Source: Crocinitomicaceae bacterium (GTDB lineage: Bacteria; Bacteroidota; Bacteroidia; Flavobacteriales_D; Crocinitomicaceae). Taken from it: a DNA stretch of 64,000 nt. Below the pieces are notes generated by a model. The model was not told the origin of the DNA, did not search any database, and saw nothing but the letters and a program-made list of their open reading frames with translations. Made by a program: the position numbers and the translations under genes. The DNA is taken from contig JAQWYK010000018.1 in NCBI GenBank assembly GCA_029254025.1, forward strand, positions 1 to 64,000. Reading direction: 5' to 3'. Positions 37,429 through 46,740 of the stretch are shown piece after piece. The first letter of the stretch is position 1; each line of letters opens with the position of its first letter.

Positions 37429-38476
37429 CCTTCTCCTTTTTAAAGTTTCTAGGCAATAAAGCTAATGAAATTAACCCTAAAATAATCATACCCAACGTTT
37501 GAGACGACCAAATAATCATACCGAGAGCTTTACCCATTCCTTCGGCTGCTTCTCGTGTATCGAAAAAATCCCCAATATAGAAGGTAACTACAATCCCAAC
37601 TAAATATGGATAAGCGCCAATTCCCCCATTCGTAAACATGATTCCAAGCGTTCCGGCAATGAAACCGATTAAAACACCTCCCAACGGAAACTGAGCCGTT
37701 TCTTCAAATGCAAAAAAACAAATACCGAAAAACACGATGTATAAGGTCCACATCAATAAGGTATAAAATATAAATGCGAATGGATTTTTCGATTTAAATA
37801 TGGAAAAAACTCCGGTCATCACTTCATGGAAAAAGACCTTAAACTTGAAGCGGAACTTTTCTACCTTAAACCATAAAATGGCAAATGTTAGTATTCCAAA
37901 ACCAAAAATAATCAATATCAATAGCCCCCAAGAGAAAGAACTACCTCCGTCTTCTGTAGGTTGAGCGATTAAATCTTTAATTGTTATGATGTCGTCAAAA
38001 CTCATTACAAGTGCTAACAAAACGATTACACCCAACATCACCAAATCAAATACACGCTCTCCGATGATGGTTCCAAAACTCTTCGAAAATGGAATTTTAT
38101 CTGTACGATACAAAAGAGCTGCACGAGTAGCTTCCCCAGCTCTAGGAATAATCAAGTTGACCAAATAACCTACCATCAGCGCATGGTATCGATGCCAAAA
38201 CTTAGGACGCAAATCCATTGGTTCCAATAAATATTTCCAACGATATGCACGTACTAAGTGACTTGCCCAACCAATAATTAACGACAATGCGATCCAGAAA
38301 TAATCCGCTTCGCGTACAGCTCGGAAAAATACTTCTTTCGTAGGCGCATCCATGGCTGTATAAAAATGCCACAACAAATAGAAACCGAGAACAAGTGGTA
38401 AAACCACCTTCACAAATGGAACCAGGTATTTTTTTAGCGTGTTATTCAAACTATAACTCCTTTGGAATAGTACCAA
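37388..38476 (-). CDS. UPF0104/YbhN-type integral membrane protein (LPG-synthase TM family)
   Basis: A 362-residue inner-membrane protein with about eight hydrophobic helices and the family blocks SHLVRAYRWKYLLEP, LMVGYLVNLIIPRAGEATRAALLYR and MFTNGGIGAYPYLVGI. These are shared with the flippase-like membrane half of lysyl-phosphatidylglycerol synthases; no aminoacyl-transfer domain is present, so the lipid substrate is unknown. It sits between panD (21 bp away) and rfaE2 (overlapping). The start may be a little downstream, where AAGGAG precedes a TTG. Confidence 0.88.
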   Translation of the reverse strand: MVLFQRSYSLNNTLKKYLVPFVKVVLPLVLGFYLLWHFYTAMDAPTKEVFFRAVREADYFWIALSLIIGWASHLVRAYRWKYLLEPMDLRPKFWHRYHALMVGYLVNLIIPRAGEATRAALLYRTDKIPFSKSFGTIIGERVFDLVMLGVIVLLALVMSFDDIITIKDLIAQPTEDGGSSFSWGLLILIIFGFGILTFAILWFKVEKFRFKFKVFFHEVMTGVFSIFKSKNPFAFIFYTLLMWTLYIVFFGICFFAFEETAQFPLGGVLIGFIAGTLGIMFTNGGIGAYPYLVGIVVTFYIGDFFDTREAAEGMGKALGMIIWSSQTLGMIILGLISLALLPRNFKKEKDESLGQTAIEDRI

Positions 38477-38497
38477 AGGTAACTTTTTTAGTCCACA

Positions 38498-38848
38498 TTA
38501 ATCCAACATGTTGGTTTCTTCATTTGGAAAACACAAATAAGGCTTGAAAGACTTTGCTGCTTCAAAATCCATGAATCCATAACCAATGATGATTACGATG
38601 TCTCCAGGAGCACATCTTCTTGCTGCTGGACCATTCAAACAAATCACCCCAGATTTCCGTTCCCCTTTAATTACATAGGTTTCAAGGCGTTCACCGTTAT
38701 TGATGTTCACAATTTGAACACGCTCTCCCTCAATTAAATTAGAAGCATCCATTAAATCTTCATCAATAGTAACACTCCCGATGTAATTTAAATCGGCCTG
38801 GGTTACTTTCACCCTATGAATCTTAGATTTTACAACCTGAACTTGCAT
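38498..38848 (-). CDS. panD: Aspartate 1-decarboxylase proenzyme
   Basis: A 116-residue pyruvoyl enzyme making beta-alanine for pantothenate and CoA. Self-cleavage occurs between Gly24 and Ser25 (YIGSVTID), leaving the pyruvoyl group on Ser25. [10 protein letters not shown] with the conserved Tyr and [13 protein letters not shown] are family features. A TATCTTTG box (38868-38875, minus) lies 19 bp upstream. It probably starts the panD, flippase-like, rfaE2 transcript. CoA synthesis is also represented by coaX at 59983. Confidence 0.97.
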   Translation of the reverse strand: MQVQVVKSKIHRVKVTQADLNYIGSVTIDEDLMDASNLIEGERVQIVNINNGERLETYVIKGERKSGVICLNGPAARRCAPGDIVIIIGYGFMDFEAAKSFKPYLCFPNEETNMLD

Positions 38849-38867
38849 CTATTTTCGAATTTTTGCG

Positions 38868-38875
38868 CAAAGATA
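38868..38875 (-). promoter_or_regulatory. -7 promoter box of panD (TATCTTTG)
   Basis: A perfect TAnnTTTG match on the minus strand, 19 bp before the ATG. No convincing -33 TTG. Confidence 0.55.
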
Positions 38876-38934
38876 CGATTAGTTTTGAAAGTTCGAAGTT
38901 CAAAGTTTAGTTTGCGCATTGCACAAGCTTTGCC

Positions 38935-39303
38935 CTACCCGTCCAATAATCCATCATCCTTTGGTGTGTTTGTTATGCGAATAAAAAATGAAGCAAGAGC
39001 GATTATCGCACCTCCAATCATAACAGATCTATAACCCGGCCAATGCATAAATTTTATAATTAAGCCTGCATAAACACCCATAATTCCCATGTAAAAAACA
39101 AAACTACCGGCCTTATTAGTTTTTTCATTCTTCTTATCCAAAAAAATGGAAAGCATACTCATCAAAAAACCCACTAGACCCAAAATAATAAATAGGAACA
39201 TCAACGTATTGTAAGAAAAATTCAGTGGATTTATACCCGTATACATCATTCCGATGCTTAATCCAGAAATAAAAAATGCGCCAACACTTATTTTACTGTA
39301 CAT
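38935..39303 (-). CDS. Small four-helix membrane protein
   Basis: A 122-residue protein with four hydrophobic segments (about 7-27, 31-52, 68-87, 92-110). The motif LIIKFMHWPGYR resembles the FKxMHWPG element found in GldL and in many small Bacteroidota membrane proteins. No GldL cytoplasmic domain follows, so it is not GldL itself. It lies 86 bp upstream of panD in the same direction. Function unknown. Confidence 0.65.
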   Translation of the reverse strand: MYSKISVGAFFISGLSIGMMYTGINPLNFSYNTLMFLFIILGLVGFLMSMLSIFLDKKNEKTNKAGSFVFYMGIMGVYAGLIIKFMHWPGYRSVMIGGAIIALASFFIRITNTPKDDGLLDG

Positions 39304-39411
39304 GCCTTTTTAGATTCATTTTCGCTCTTTTTCAGAGCAAAATAGCCGGGAGAGACTCCTCTAAAATAAGAAGAAATCTTCAACAAAGACAAGGCAACCT
39401 AATCTATCTAC

Positions 39412-39419
39412 TATCTTTG
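39412..39419 (+). promoter_or_regulatory. -7 promoter box of the SulP gene (TATCTTTG)
   Basis: A perfect TAnnTTTG box 43 bp before the chosen ATG. Confidence 0.5.
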
Positions 39420-39462
39420 CACCTTTTTGGTTCGTTTTGAACAGTATAATGACAAATACAGC

Positions 39463-41052
39463 ATGAAAAAATACTTCAATTTGTTTGACTTAAGACAAAA
39501 AATAAACTACAAGACAGAGGTCTTATCTGGGCTAACCGTTGCCATTGCGCTAGTTCCTGAAGCAATTGCATTTGCATTATTGGCTGGACTTTCGCCGCTT
39601 ACAGGATTGTATGCTGCATTCTCAATTGGACTAGTCACCTCTATTCTTGGTGGGCGGCCAGGAATGATTTCTGGGGCTACTGGTGCCATTGCTGTTGTAT
39701 TTGTTGGTATGATTCTGGAAATTAGAGAAACTATTCCAGGATTGACTTCCGAAAGCATCGTCCAATACATTTTTGCCACCGTTATCTTAGCGGGTGTTTT
39801 GCAGATGGTCATCGGTTTTTTAAGATTAGGTAAATTTATCCGATTGGTACCTCACTCGGTAATGTTTGGATTTGTAAACGGACTAGCCATTGTCATCTTC
39901 ATGGCGCAACTCGATCAGTTTAAAATTAAACTTTCCGACGGAACGAAAGAATGGATGGTAGGAGCTCCTCTATGGATGATGTTGGGATTAGTTCTTCTTA
40001 CCATGTTGATTATTTGGGGCGTTCCCAAACTAACCAAAGCAGTTCCTAGTGGTTTAGTAGCTATTATAACTATTGCCACTATTACCCTAGGGTTTGGAAT
40101 AGATACCTCGACAGTAAAAGACACGCTCGACGGTGGAACTATCGCTGCAGGACTTCCCAACTTTGCAATACCCCAGATTCCATTTACATGGGAAACGCTG
40201 AGCATCATTTTTCCTTATGCAGTTATTGTTGCAGCAGTTGGATTAATTGAAAGTTTATTGACCTTAAACCTCATCGACGAAATCACACAAACACGTGGTC
40301 GGGGGAACAAAGAATGTGTCGCGCAAGGCACTGCCAATATCTTTACGGGATTTCTAGGAGGAATGGGAGGTTGCGCTATGATTGGACAAAGTTTGATTAA
40401 TATTTCTTCCGGTGCACGCGCACGTTTATCGGGAATTGTAGCTTCTGTTGGATTATTAATGTTCATCTTGTTTGGATCTTCATTGGTGGAACAACTGCCG
40501 ATGGCCGCTTTAACAGGACTCATGATTATGGTTTCGATTGGAACATTTGAGTGGGCAAGCCTTCGCACCTTTAACAAAATGCCGATCACGGATATCATTG
40601 TGATGTTAGTAGTGATGCTCATCACAGTAGTCTTTCATAATTTAGCACTTGCTGTATTAGCTGGGGTAATCATATCTGCACTAGCCTTTTCGTGGGAAAA
40701 TGCTACCCGAATTAGGGCGCGTAAGCATATTGATGAAAACGGTGTGAAACGATACGAAATCTATGGTCCGCTCTTCTTTGGATCTATCTCGGTCTTCAAT
40801 GAGAAATTCGATGTTGATAATGACCCTAACGATATCGTGATTGACTTCATGGAGAGTCGCGTGGTAGACATGTCAGCCATTGAAGCCCTCAACAAATTAA
40901 CGGAACTCTATGAGGCAAAAGGAAAAAAAGTGGTCTTACGCCACTTGAGTCCTGACTGTCGACAACTGCTGAAAAACGCTGAAAAAATCATTGATGTTAA
41001 CATGGATGAAGATCCTACTTATAAGGTAATGGCGGATGCGCTAAGTGATTAG
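39463..41052 (+). CDS. SulP-family anion transporter with STAS domain
   Basis: A 529-residue inner-membrane carrier. The SulP core starts with YKTEVLSGLTVAIALVPEAIAFALLAGLSPLTGLYAAF and has 12 to 14 helices; the C-terminal STAS domain (about 430-525) includes VIDFMESRVVDMSAIEALNKL. Family members carry sulfate, bicarbonate, chloride or dicarboxylates; the ion here cannot be read from sequence. I choose ATG 39463 over an upstream TTG (39427) because the TTG leaves only 7 bp after a promoter box and the extra residues are not hydrophobic or conserved in type. Confidence 0.92.
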   Translation: MKKYFNLFDLRQKINYKTEVLSGLTVAIALVPEAIAFALLAGLSPLTGLYAAFSIGLVTSILGGRPGMISGATGAIAVVFVGMILEIRETIPGLTSESIVQYIFATVILAGVLQMVIGFLRLGKFIRLVPHSVMFGFVNGLAIVIFMAQLDQFKIKLSDGTKEWMVGAPLWMMLGLVLLTMLIIWGVPKLTKAVPSGLVAIITIATITLGFGIDTSTVKDTLDGGTIAAGLPNFAIPQIPFTWETLSIIFPYAVIVAAVGLIESLLTLNLIDEITQTRGRGNKECVAQGTANIFTGFLGGMGGCAMIGQSLINISSGARARLSGIVASVGLLMFILFGSSLVEQLPMAALTGLMIMVSIGTFEWASLRTFNKMPITDIIVMLVVMLITVVFHNLALAVLAGVIISALAFSWENATRIRARKHIDENGVKRYEIYGPLFFGSISVFNEKFDVDNDPNDIVIDFMESRVVDMSAIEALNKLTELYEAKGKKVVLRHLSPDCRQLLKNAEKIIDVNMDEDPTYKVMADALSD

Positions 41053-41139
41053 TCCAGCGAATTATTGTGCTAAAAGTTGCTGGCTCTGGGAACGATTTCA
41101 ACTTGTAAACTTATGTGAACACCCTATGATTGATTTGAT

Positions 41140-41147
41140 TAATTTTG
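41140..41147 (+). promoter_or_regulatory. -7 promoter box of the TonB-dependent receptor (TAATTTTG)
   Basis: A perfect TAnnTTTG match only 4 bp before the GTG start codon; no good -33 TTG. Confidence 0.5.
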
Positions 41148-41151
41148 CACG

Positions 41152-43536
41152 GTGAAAATAAACGTCTTACTTTTCATTATAAGCCTGCTCATCTCATTTG
41201 AGGTATCCGCCCAGCTTACTCAATCCGTGCGTGGCTCCGTTGTTGATGAAGCTTCCTTAGCGCCCCTTCCTGGTGTAAAAATAATTGTGCTGGGTACAAC
41301 ACAAACACTGGGGGCTATTTCTGACTTTGATGGTTCCTTCACGATTACAAAAGTACCGATCGGCAGGCTATCTATTCAAGTTACTTTCTTTGGTTACGAA
41401 ACGAAAATAGTGGCAAACCTAGACCTAACTGCCGGTAAAGAATTGATTTTAAATATTCAGCTCTCTGAAAAATTGACCGTAGCTGAAGAGGTTGTCATCA
41501 CAGGACGTAAAAAAGGAGAAGTGGCGAATGAAATGGCAGCAGTAAGTGCACGAACCTTCTCGATTGAAGCATCGCAGCGTTATGCAGGAAGTGTAAATGA
41601 CGTGGCAAGAATGGCACAGAGCTTCGCTGGAGTCCAAGGAAATGACGATTCGCGCAACGATATCATTGTTCGTGGAAACTCTCCGATTGGTGTACTTTAC
41701 CGCTATGAAGGAGTGGATATTCCTAATCCCAATCACTTTGCACTCTTGGGAACAGCAGGTGGACCAGTTAGTATCCTTAATAATAATGTACTTGCCAACT
41801 CAGATTTTTTTACAGGCGCCTTTCCAGCTGAATATGGAAATGCGATGGCAGCGGTGTTCGACTTAAAAATGCGTAATGGAAATGACGAAAAACACGAATT
41901 CTTAGGTCAAATAGGAATTAATGGTCTGGAAGTGATGGCAGAAGGCCCTCTTTCGAAAAACAAAAAGTCATCCTATTTATTCAGCTATCGGTACTCAACC
42001 TTACAGGTATTCTCCCTCCTTGGTGTGAACTTTGGCGCTGGAACAGCTGTTCCTGATTATCAAGACATCAATTTTAAACTGAATTTCGAACAAAAGAAAG
42101 GGTCTACCTCCATTTTTGGATTGGGAGGCTTAAGCAATGTAGAATTCGAAGGTGCCGAAGCTGATGGATCTGTGAACTTGTTTTCTAATCCTTCTGAAAA
42201 TTTGTTTTTCTATTCAAAAATAGGCGTTGTCGGAATAAAAAACATTTATCGTTTAACGGATAAAGCATATCTCAAAACAACCATTTCCACCTCAGCTACA
42301 TTGAATAATATTCTTCGTGATTCCTTGTTGCCTCCCTATTTTCAAGAGCAACCTTCATATCGTAACATTTCTTTGGAAGGAAAAAACAACATAAATACCC
42401 AACTCAACTATAAATTCAACGCTCGCCATTTATTGCGCACCGGAATTGTTATGGACAGACTCTTCTTTCGCTTAGCAGACAGTATCTTTCGCGTGCAGGA
42501 CAACGAATGGAACACGCTTACGGACTTTGATGGAAGTACTTTTGTTATTCAGCCCTTTTCTCAGTGGCAGTTCAAGCTTTCAGAAAAATTCACCTTTACT
42601 GCGGGACTCCATTTTCAATACTTTATGTTCAACGGTGCCAATTCCCTAGAACCGCGCGGAGGAATTAACTATCAATTCGCGAAAAACCATCGCTTCGGAT
42701 TTGGATATGGAAAACATAGTCAGGTACCTCCAACGCGGGTGTATTTCCGCCAAGTTCAGCAACCCGATGGCACCTCTTCTAATCCAAACGAAAACCTAGG
42801 GATGACAAAAGCCGACCATTTCATCTTTACCTATGATTATAGTATTACCCGCAGTATTCGCCTCAAAACAGAACTCTACTATCAACAATTGTACAACGTG
42901 CCGATTGATGTAAAGAACAATGCCTATTCTCTGCTCAACTTTGGGGCAAATTATAGTTTTGCTTTTCCAGATAGTCTCGTGAACGGAGGTACTGGAAGAA
43001 ATTATGGAGTTGAAATCACCTTTGAACATTTCATGGACAAGGGTTTCTATTTCCTTTTCACGACTTCGCTCTATGAATCCACCTATACCGGTAGCAATGG
43101 AAAACGATTTGGAACCGCATTTAATGGAAATTATACGTTCAACTTATTGGGCGGTAAAGAATTTTTCTTCCAAAGAACCATCAAAAAAGGCAAAAAAGAA
43201 CGGGTGAAGTCCCTTTTGATCGATGCAAGGGTTACTTTGAATGGAGGTCAGCGCTACACACCTGTTCATCAAGATCTAAGCATGCAGTTAGGATTCCCAA
43301 TTTATGAAGAAGAGCGCACGAACGCATTACAATATCCCGACTATTTCAGAGCTGATGCGCGTATTGCCTTTAAGGTTAGTACTAAAAAAGTTACCCAAGA
43401 ATGGGCCGTCGACTTCAGAAACATTACTAACCATGCTAATCTTTTCACTCAAGAATTTGATGTGACAACAGGAGAATTTAAAGATACTTATCAAATTGGA
43501 TTTTTACCAATTGGACAGTGGCGCATTACCTTTTAA
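41152..43536 (+). CDS. TonB-dependent outer-membrane receptor with CarboxypepD_reg-like domain
   Basis: A 794-residue outer-membrane transporter. Signal peptide about 1-20 (ending VSAQ); a carboxypeptidase-regulatory-like domain about 24-105 (VRGSVVDEASLAPLPGVKI, DFDGSFTI); a plug domain about 125-235 (NDDSRNDIIVRGNSPIGVLYRYEGVDIPNPNHF); and a 22-strand barrel to the C-terminus (GQWRITF, with the terminal Phe). The GTG start fits the signal peptide, and no upstream alternative is possible. Substrate unknown; no SusD partner follows, which argues against a glycan receptor pair. It converges on a plug-only protein across a shared terminator. Confidence 0.92.
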   Translation: MKINVLLFIISLLISFEVSAQLTQSVRGSVVDEASLAPLPGVKIIVLGTTQTLGAISDFDGSFTITKVPIGRLSIQVTFFGYETKIVANLDLTAGKELILNIQLSEKLTVAEEVVITGRKKGEVANEMAAVSARTFSIEASQRYAGSVNDVARMAQSFAGVQGNDDSRNDIIVRGNSPIGVLYRYEGVDIPNPNHFALLGTAGGPVSILNNNVLANSDFFTGAFPAEYGNAMAAVFDLKMRNGNDEKHEFLGQIGINGLEVMAEGPLSKNKKSSYLFSYRYSTLQVFSLLGVNFGAGTAVPDYQDINFKLNFEQKKGSTSIFGLGGLSNVEFEGAEADGSVNLFSNPSENLFFYSKIGVVGIKNIYRLTDKAYLKTTISTSATLNNILRDSLLPPYFQEQPSYRNISLEGKNNINTQLNYKFNARHLLRTGIVMDRLFFRLADSIFRVQDNEWNTLTDFDGSTFVIQPFSQWQFKLSEKFTFTAGLHFQYFMFNGANSLEPRGGINYQFAKNHRFGFGYGKHSQVPPTRVYFRQVQQPDGTSSNPNENLGMTKADHFIFTYDYSITRSIRLKTELYYQQLYNVPIDVKNNAYSLLNFGANYSFAFPDSLVNGGTGRNYGVEITFEHFMDKGFYFLFTTSLYESTYTGSNGKRFGTAFNGNYTFNLLGGKEFFFQRTIKKGKKERVKSLLIDARVTLNGGQRYTPVHQDLSMQLGFPIYEEERTNALQYPDYFRADARIAFKVSTKKVTQEWAVDFRNITNHANLFTQEFDVTTGEFKDTYQIGFLPIGQWRITF

Positions 43537-43537
43537 C

Positions 43538-43569
43538 AAAAAAATCCCGAAAACGTTCGGGATTTTTTT
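43538..43569. terminator. Bidirectional terminator
   Basis: A 14-bp stem (AAAAAAATCCCGAA and its complement) with the loop AACG, and A/T runs on both sides, between two convergent genes. Confidence 0.88.
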
Positions 43570-43585
43570 GTGATTTAACTCAAAC

Positions 43586-44326
43586 TTAATTCTGACGACT
43601 CTTCATAATTTTCCAAGTCCGGTACAAATCAGTATAACTCTGCGTTTCCATAATAATTACACCTCCCGTTGTATCTCCGTAGGCTGCTGGGATGGCACTA
43701 CTGTAGACAGTGATTCCACCAATAGCTACACTTGGAATAGATTGTATTTCTTGCATTTTGACTCCATCTACAAAATATGCCATATCTCCAGCCCGCGCTC
43801 CTCTGATAATCAATTGTCCCTCATCGGTTACTTTGATATCGGAATTTTTACTCGCAATTAGATCAGCTGGACTATTTCGAACTGGACTTTGTTTGATATC
43901 CAGGACATCTATTCTTTTTTGTCCGGCATCACCGAAATTAATGAGAGGCGCAGAAATCTGTCCGCGAACAACAACGTCTTCTTCAATTTGAATATCCTCA
44001 AGAATATCAATTCTACCCACGTTGTAAATCCCATCGGGTTCCACACGGAAGGCAATGTCCTGCGTTAAAGAGTCAAGCCCATATTGCGCATACAGTCTAT
44101 ACGTTCCAGCTGGTACAGCAGGAATTCTGAAGCGACCATCCATATCGACAATAGCGCCAATCTTAGCCCCACTATTCTCCACCCAAACTTTGGCAGAAAA
44201 AGCGGGCTCATTGCCGTCCGATTTTTCGAACATTGTTCCGACTATATCCCCCATTGCCCCTTGACCAAACGATGAAAAAGTCGTTATCCATAAACTAAGA
44301 CCTAGTAAAATGTGCATTGTTTTCAT
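43586..44326 (-). CDS. Stand-alone carboxypeptidase-regulatory plus TonB-plug protein without barrel
   Basis: A 246-residue exported protein with a signal peptide (about 1-22), a carboxypeptidase-regulatory-like domain about 25-110 (MDGRFRIPAVPAGTYRLYAQY) and a plug-like domain about 125-235 (RNSPADLIASKNSDIKVTDEGQLIIRGARAGDMAYFVDGVKM, PAAYGDTTGGVI). It stops right after the plug. No barrel remnant follows, since a terminator comes 16 bp later, so it is a designed short protein rather than a fresh truncation. Role unknown; it may act as an accessory to another barrel. Confidence 0.82.
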   Translation of the reverse strand: MKTMHILLGLSLWITTFSSFGQGAMGDIVGTMFEKSDGNEPAFSAKVWVENSGAKIGAIVDMDGRFRIPAVPAGTYRLYAQYGLDSLTQDIAFRVEPDGIYNVGRIDILEDIQIEEDVVVRGQISAPLINFGDAGQKRIDVLDIKQSPVRNSPADLIASKNSDIKVTDEGQLIIRGARAGDMAYFVDGVKMQEIQSIPSVAIGGITVYSSAIPAAYGDTTGGVIIMETQSYTDLYRTWKIMKSRQN

Positions 44327-44420
44327 GTGTTCTATTTTTAAATGTTACACCTTAGGGATGCAGGAGTTGTTGAAATTCCATAAATCATTTTATATTCTCA
44401 GAAGACCACGTATTTATAAT

Positions 44421-44428
44421 TATTTTTG
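44421..44428 (+). promoter_or_regulatory. -7 promoter box of pnuC (TATTTTTG)
   Basis: A TAnnTTTG match 21 bp before the chosen ATG; it overlaps an upstream in-frame TTG, which argues against that TTG as a start. Confidence 0.5.
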
Positions 44429-44449
44429 AAGCAAGAAAAGTATATATCG

Positions 44450-45022
44450 ATGTCAATTACATATATCGCACTTTTAGAATGGATTACCTTCGTAACCGCA
44501 TTGGCGTATGTCTATTTCGCTGCTCAAAAAAAACTCATCACTTGGTTATTTGCGTTGATTTCTGTTGGACTCTCATTTTACCTTGACGTTATTGGAAAAC
44601 TATACATTGAAAGCGGATTACAAGTATTCTATTTTGCCATGGCGATTTATGGGTGGATAAATTGGAAAAAAGCAGCAAGTAGTGATTTACCAATCATACG
44701 CTGGTCATATAAGGTTCACGTCATCAATATCTTTGGGAGTGCATTACTTTCATGCGCAGTAGGATACCTATTTGATACATTCACAGCCCAATCCACTCCC
44801 TATTTAGATGCCTTTACAACTTGTTTCTCCCTCGCGGCTACATTCATGGTGGTAAAACGCATTATAGAAAATTGGCTCTACTGGATCTTCATCAATGTGG
44901 GCATGGTAGTGCTCTACATGAACAATGGGTATGAAATTCTTGCTGCTCAATATGGAATATTCGTAGTGCTTGCCTTATATGGATATTGGAGTTGGAACAA
45001 GTCATTTAAATTGCAAGCATGA
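44450..45022 (+). CDS. pnuC: Nicotinamide riboside transporter PnuC
   Basis: A 190-residue inner-membrane protein with about seven helices and the PnuC signatures FYLDVIGKLYIESGLQVFYFAMAIYGWINW and LYWIFINVGMVVLYM. It carries nicotinamide riboside into the cell by facilitated diffusion, with trapping by phosphorylation. The next gene, overlapping by 4 bp (ATGA), encodes the matching kinase, so the pair forms a salvage unit for NAD. ATG 44450 is preferred over TTG 44426, which sits inside a promoter box. Confidence 0.93.
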   Translation: MSITYIALLEWITFVTALAYVYFAAQKKLITWLFALISVGLSFYLDVIGKLYIESGLQVFYFAMAIYGWINWKKAASSDLPIIRWSYKVHVINIFGSALLSCAVGYLFDTFTAQSTPYLDAFTTCFSLAATFMVVKRIIENWLYWIFINVGMVVLYMNNGYEILAAQYGIFVVLALYGYWSWNKSFKLQA

Positions 45023-45519
45023 GAATCGCTATAACGGGCCCGGAATGCAGCGGGAAATCCACCCTAAGTGAACAACTTGCAGCGGAGTTGAACCTGCCTT
45101 GGACACCGGAACATGCGCGCGTTTATTTAGAACGACTTGGCCGACCTTACGTCCCAGAAGATGTTATCGCGATTGCAAAGGAACAGGCCGCACAATGGAT
45201 CAACACTTCATTTATTGCGGATACTGAAATGCTAGTCTGTTCCATTTGGTATGAAGAAAAAACAGGTGAAACATCCTATGAAATCGAACAACTATTGGCG
45301 CAACAGAACTTTGACCTCTACCTTTTGTGTACTCCAGATCTCCCATGGGAATTTGATGAATTACGCGAAAACCCAACAGATCGTGATAGACTATTTGAAC
45401 AGTACAAGGTACGACTTGACGAGTTATCCTTGCCCTATGTTGTGATTAGCGGAACTACAGAAAATCGCCTAGAAGTTACACTGAATGCCGTGAAGGCGTT
45501 AGTCAAAAACAACCACTGA
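45019..45519 (+). CDS. NadR-type ribosylnicotinamide kinase (AAA_28 P-loop ATPase)
   Basis: A 166-residue P-loop kinase with Walker A ITGPECSGKST at the N-terminus, PEHARVYLERLGRPY and DTEMLVCSIWYEE, typical of the C-terminal kinase domain of NadR. The N-terminal adenylyltransferase and DNA-binding domains of enteric NadR are missing. It would phosphorylate nicotinamide riboside imported by PnuC. The stop overlaps the 3' end of the opposing lipase gene by 21 bp. Confidence 0.9.
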   Translation: MRIAITGPECSGKSTLSEQLAAELNLPWTPEHARVYLERLGRPYVPEDVIAIAKEQAAQWINTSFIADTEMLVCSIWYEEKTGETSYEIEQLLAQQNFDLYLLCTPDLPWEFDELRENPTDRDRLFEQYKVRLDELSLPYVVISGTTENRLEVTLNAVKALVKNNH

Positions 45520-46740
45520 AATTCCTTCAGCACTCGGAATAGCAGGAATAACGATCTTTCTATCGTTCATGTTCAACCGAACAACTTCATCGGAAGTCTT
45601 CACCCATACATCCGCCCCCGACATGAATGGAAAATTAGCAAACTTGTGAATGGGAGACGCATCTTCCAGTTCTTTGTCACTCGCCTTATACAAAAAGAAA
45701 GCAATCGCCGTTTTCTTGTCACTGGCTAGTTCGTCCGTCGTGATTTCAATCCCATTCACGAAGAGACTATCCCTACCATGAATTAACGCTTTTGATGCTG
45801 AAAAAATAGCCAGTCCAACCTCTTCCTCATTAGTGGGAAGATCGCCCAGAATCATGCTTGCAAATCCACTACTCGGCAATGTACGCAAATAAACCAACCC
45901 ATTATCTTGTTGGAAAGGCTCTCTGAAATAATGAATCGGTTGCTTTCCTCCGACCGTAGGATATACGATAAATTCATAATATTCTGCCGGTGAAAGAGCT
46001 ATTGGCCCGAAGTTCCCAACTTCATCTGTTGTTACCGTTTGAAGAGACGAGATGAAACGCGTTCCGTTTGTAGCGTCCAACTGGTATACTTTTATCTTCG
46101 CATTGCACTCGGGTTGGTTTTTTCCTAAAGTACATGCTTTCCCAGCTACACGGATGTGTTCTACTTCTTCTGCGGCGCTGGTTGTTAATTCGGTTGCTGG
46201 GTTGAAAAATTCATACATTACACGAAAGGATGAATCGGATGTCGCTATTTCATAATGATCAAGTCCTGCAATTTTATGATTGTAAGCATATTTTATATCC
46301 TTCCCTCCTGTCACGAGGTCGTCTGGAGAATACAAATTCAACGTAGGCGTTTTGATTGTGACTGGCAGATTACCACTTGCCAAATGAACGTAGCGATCTA
46401 CTCGTTTGTAGTTTTTCTTCGTCGTTATATAAGTCGAACAAACACCTCCACCCGCCGAGTGACCTACCAAGTTGACTTTTTTAGACTTCGTAGATTTCAT
46501 CACTATTTCAACGAGGCTATCCAACTGATTTTGAGCTGCCGACCGATTAAAGTTAAGCGTATTCCAGTCGAGCACGTGAAGTTCATCGTGGGAATAACCC
46601 GCCTTACGAAACTGTTGAACTGTATTGGACCACGTATCTCCAGCAGCCAGCATACCATGTACAAAGATGATTGGCGTATGATTAACTTGGGACATGAGGC
46701 CAAAAGATGCGAAACAAAAAATAAGTAGTAAGGACTTCAT
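45499..46740 (-). CDS. Secreted alpha/beta-hydrolase (class 2 lipase-like esterase)
   Basis: A 413-residue exported enzyme with a signal peptide (about 1-18). The hydrolase domain shows the oxyanion-side FVHGM (26-30), the nucleophile Ser95 in VGHSAGG, an acidic residue in NLYSPDDLVTG and a His in GLDHYEIA. From about residue 200 a second, beta-rich domain (VRVAG-type binding folds, CTLGKNQPECNAKIKVYQLD) follows, as in some two-domain bacterial lipases. No T9SS tail is seen, so it probably stays in the periplasm or on the surface. A minus-strand box TAGATTTG lies at 46763-46770. Confidence 0.82.
   Translation of the reverse strand: MKSLLLIFCFASFGLMSQVNHTPIIFVHGMLAAGDTWSNTVQQFRKAGYSHDELHVLDWNTLNFNRSAAQNQLDSLVEIVMKSTKSKKVNLVGHSAGGGVCSTYITTKKNYKRVDRYVHLASGNLPVTIKTPTLNLYSPDDLVTGGKDIKYAYNHKIAGLDHYEIATSDSSFRVMYEFFNPATELTTSAAEEVEHIRVAGKACTLGKNQPECNAKIKVYQLDATNGTRFISSLQTVTTDEVGNFGPIALSPAEYYEFIVYPTVGGKQPIHYFREPFQQDNGLVYLRTLPSSGFASMILGDLPTNEEEVGLAIFSASKALIHGRDSLFVNGIEITTDELASDKKTAIAFFLYKASDKELEDASPIHKFANFPFMSGADVWVKTSDEVVRLNMNDRKIVIPAIPSAEGISVVVFD

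Noticed and set aside
39427-39462. TTG start extending the SulP protein by 12 residues
   Set aside because: It lies 7 bp after a promoter box and the added residues do not fit the family; the ATG at 39463 is preferred.
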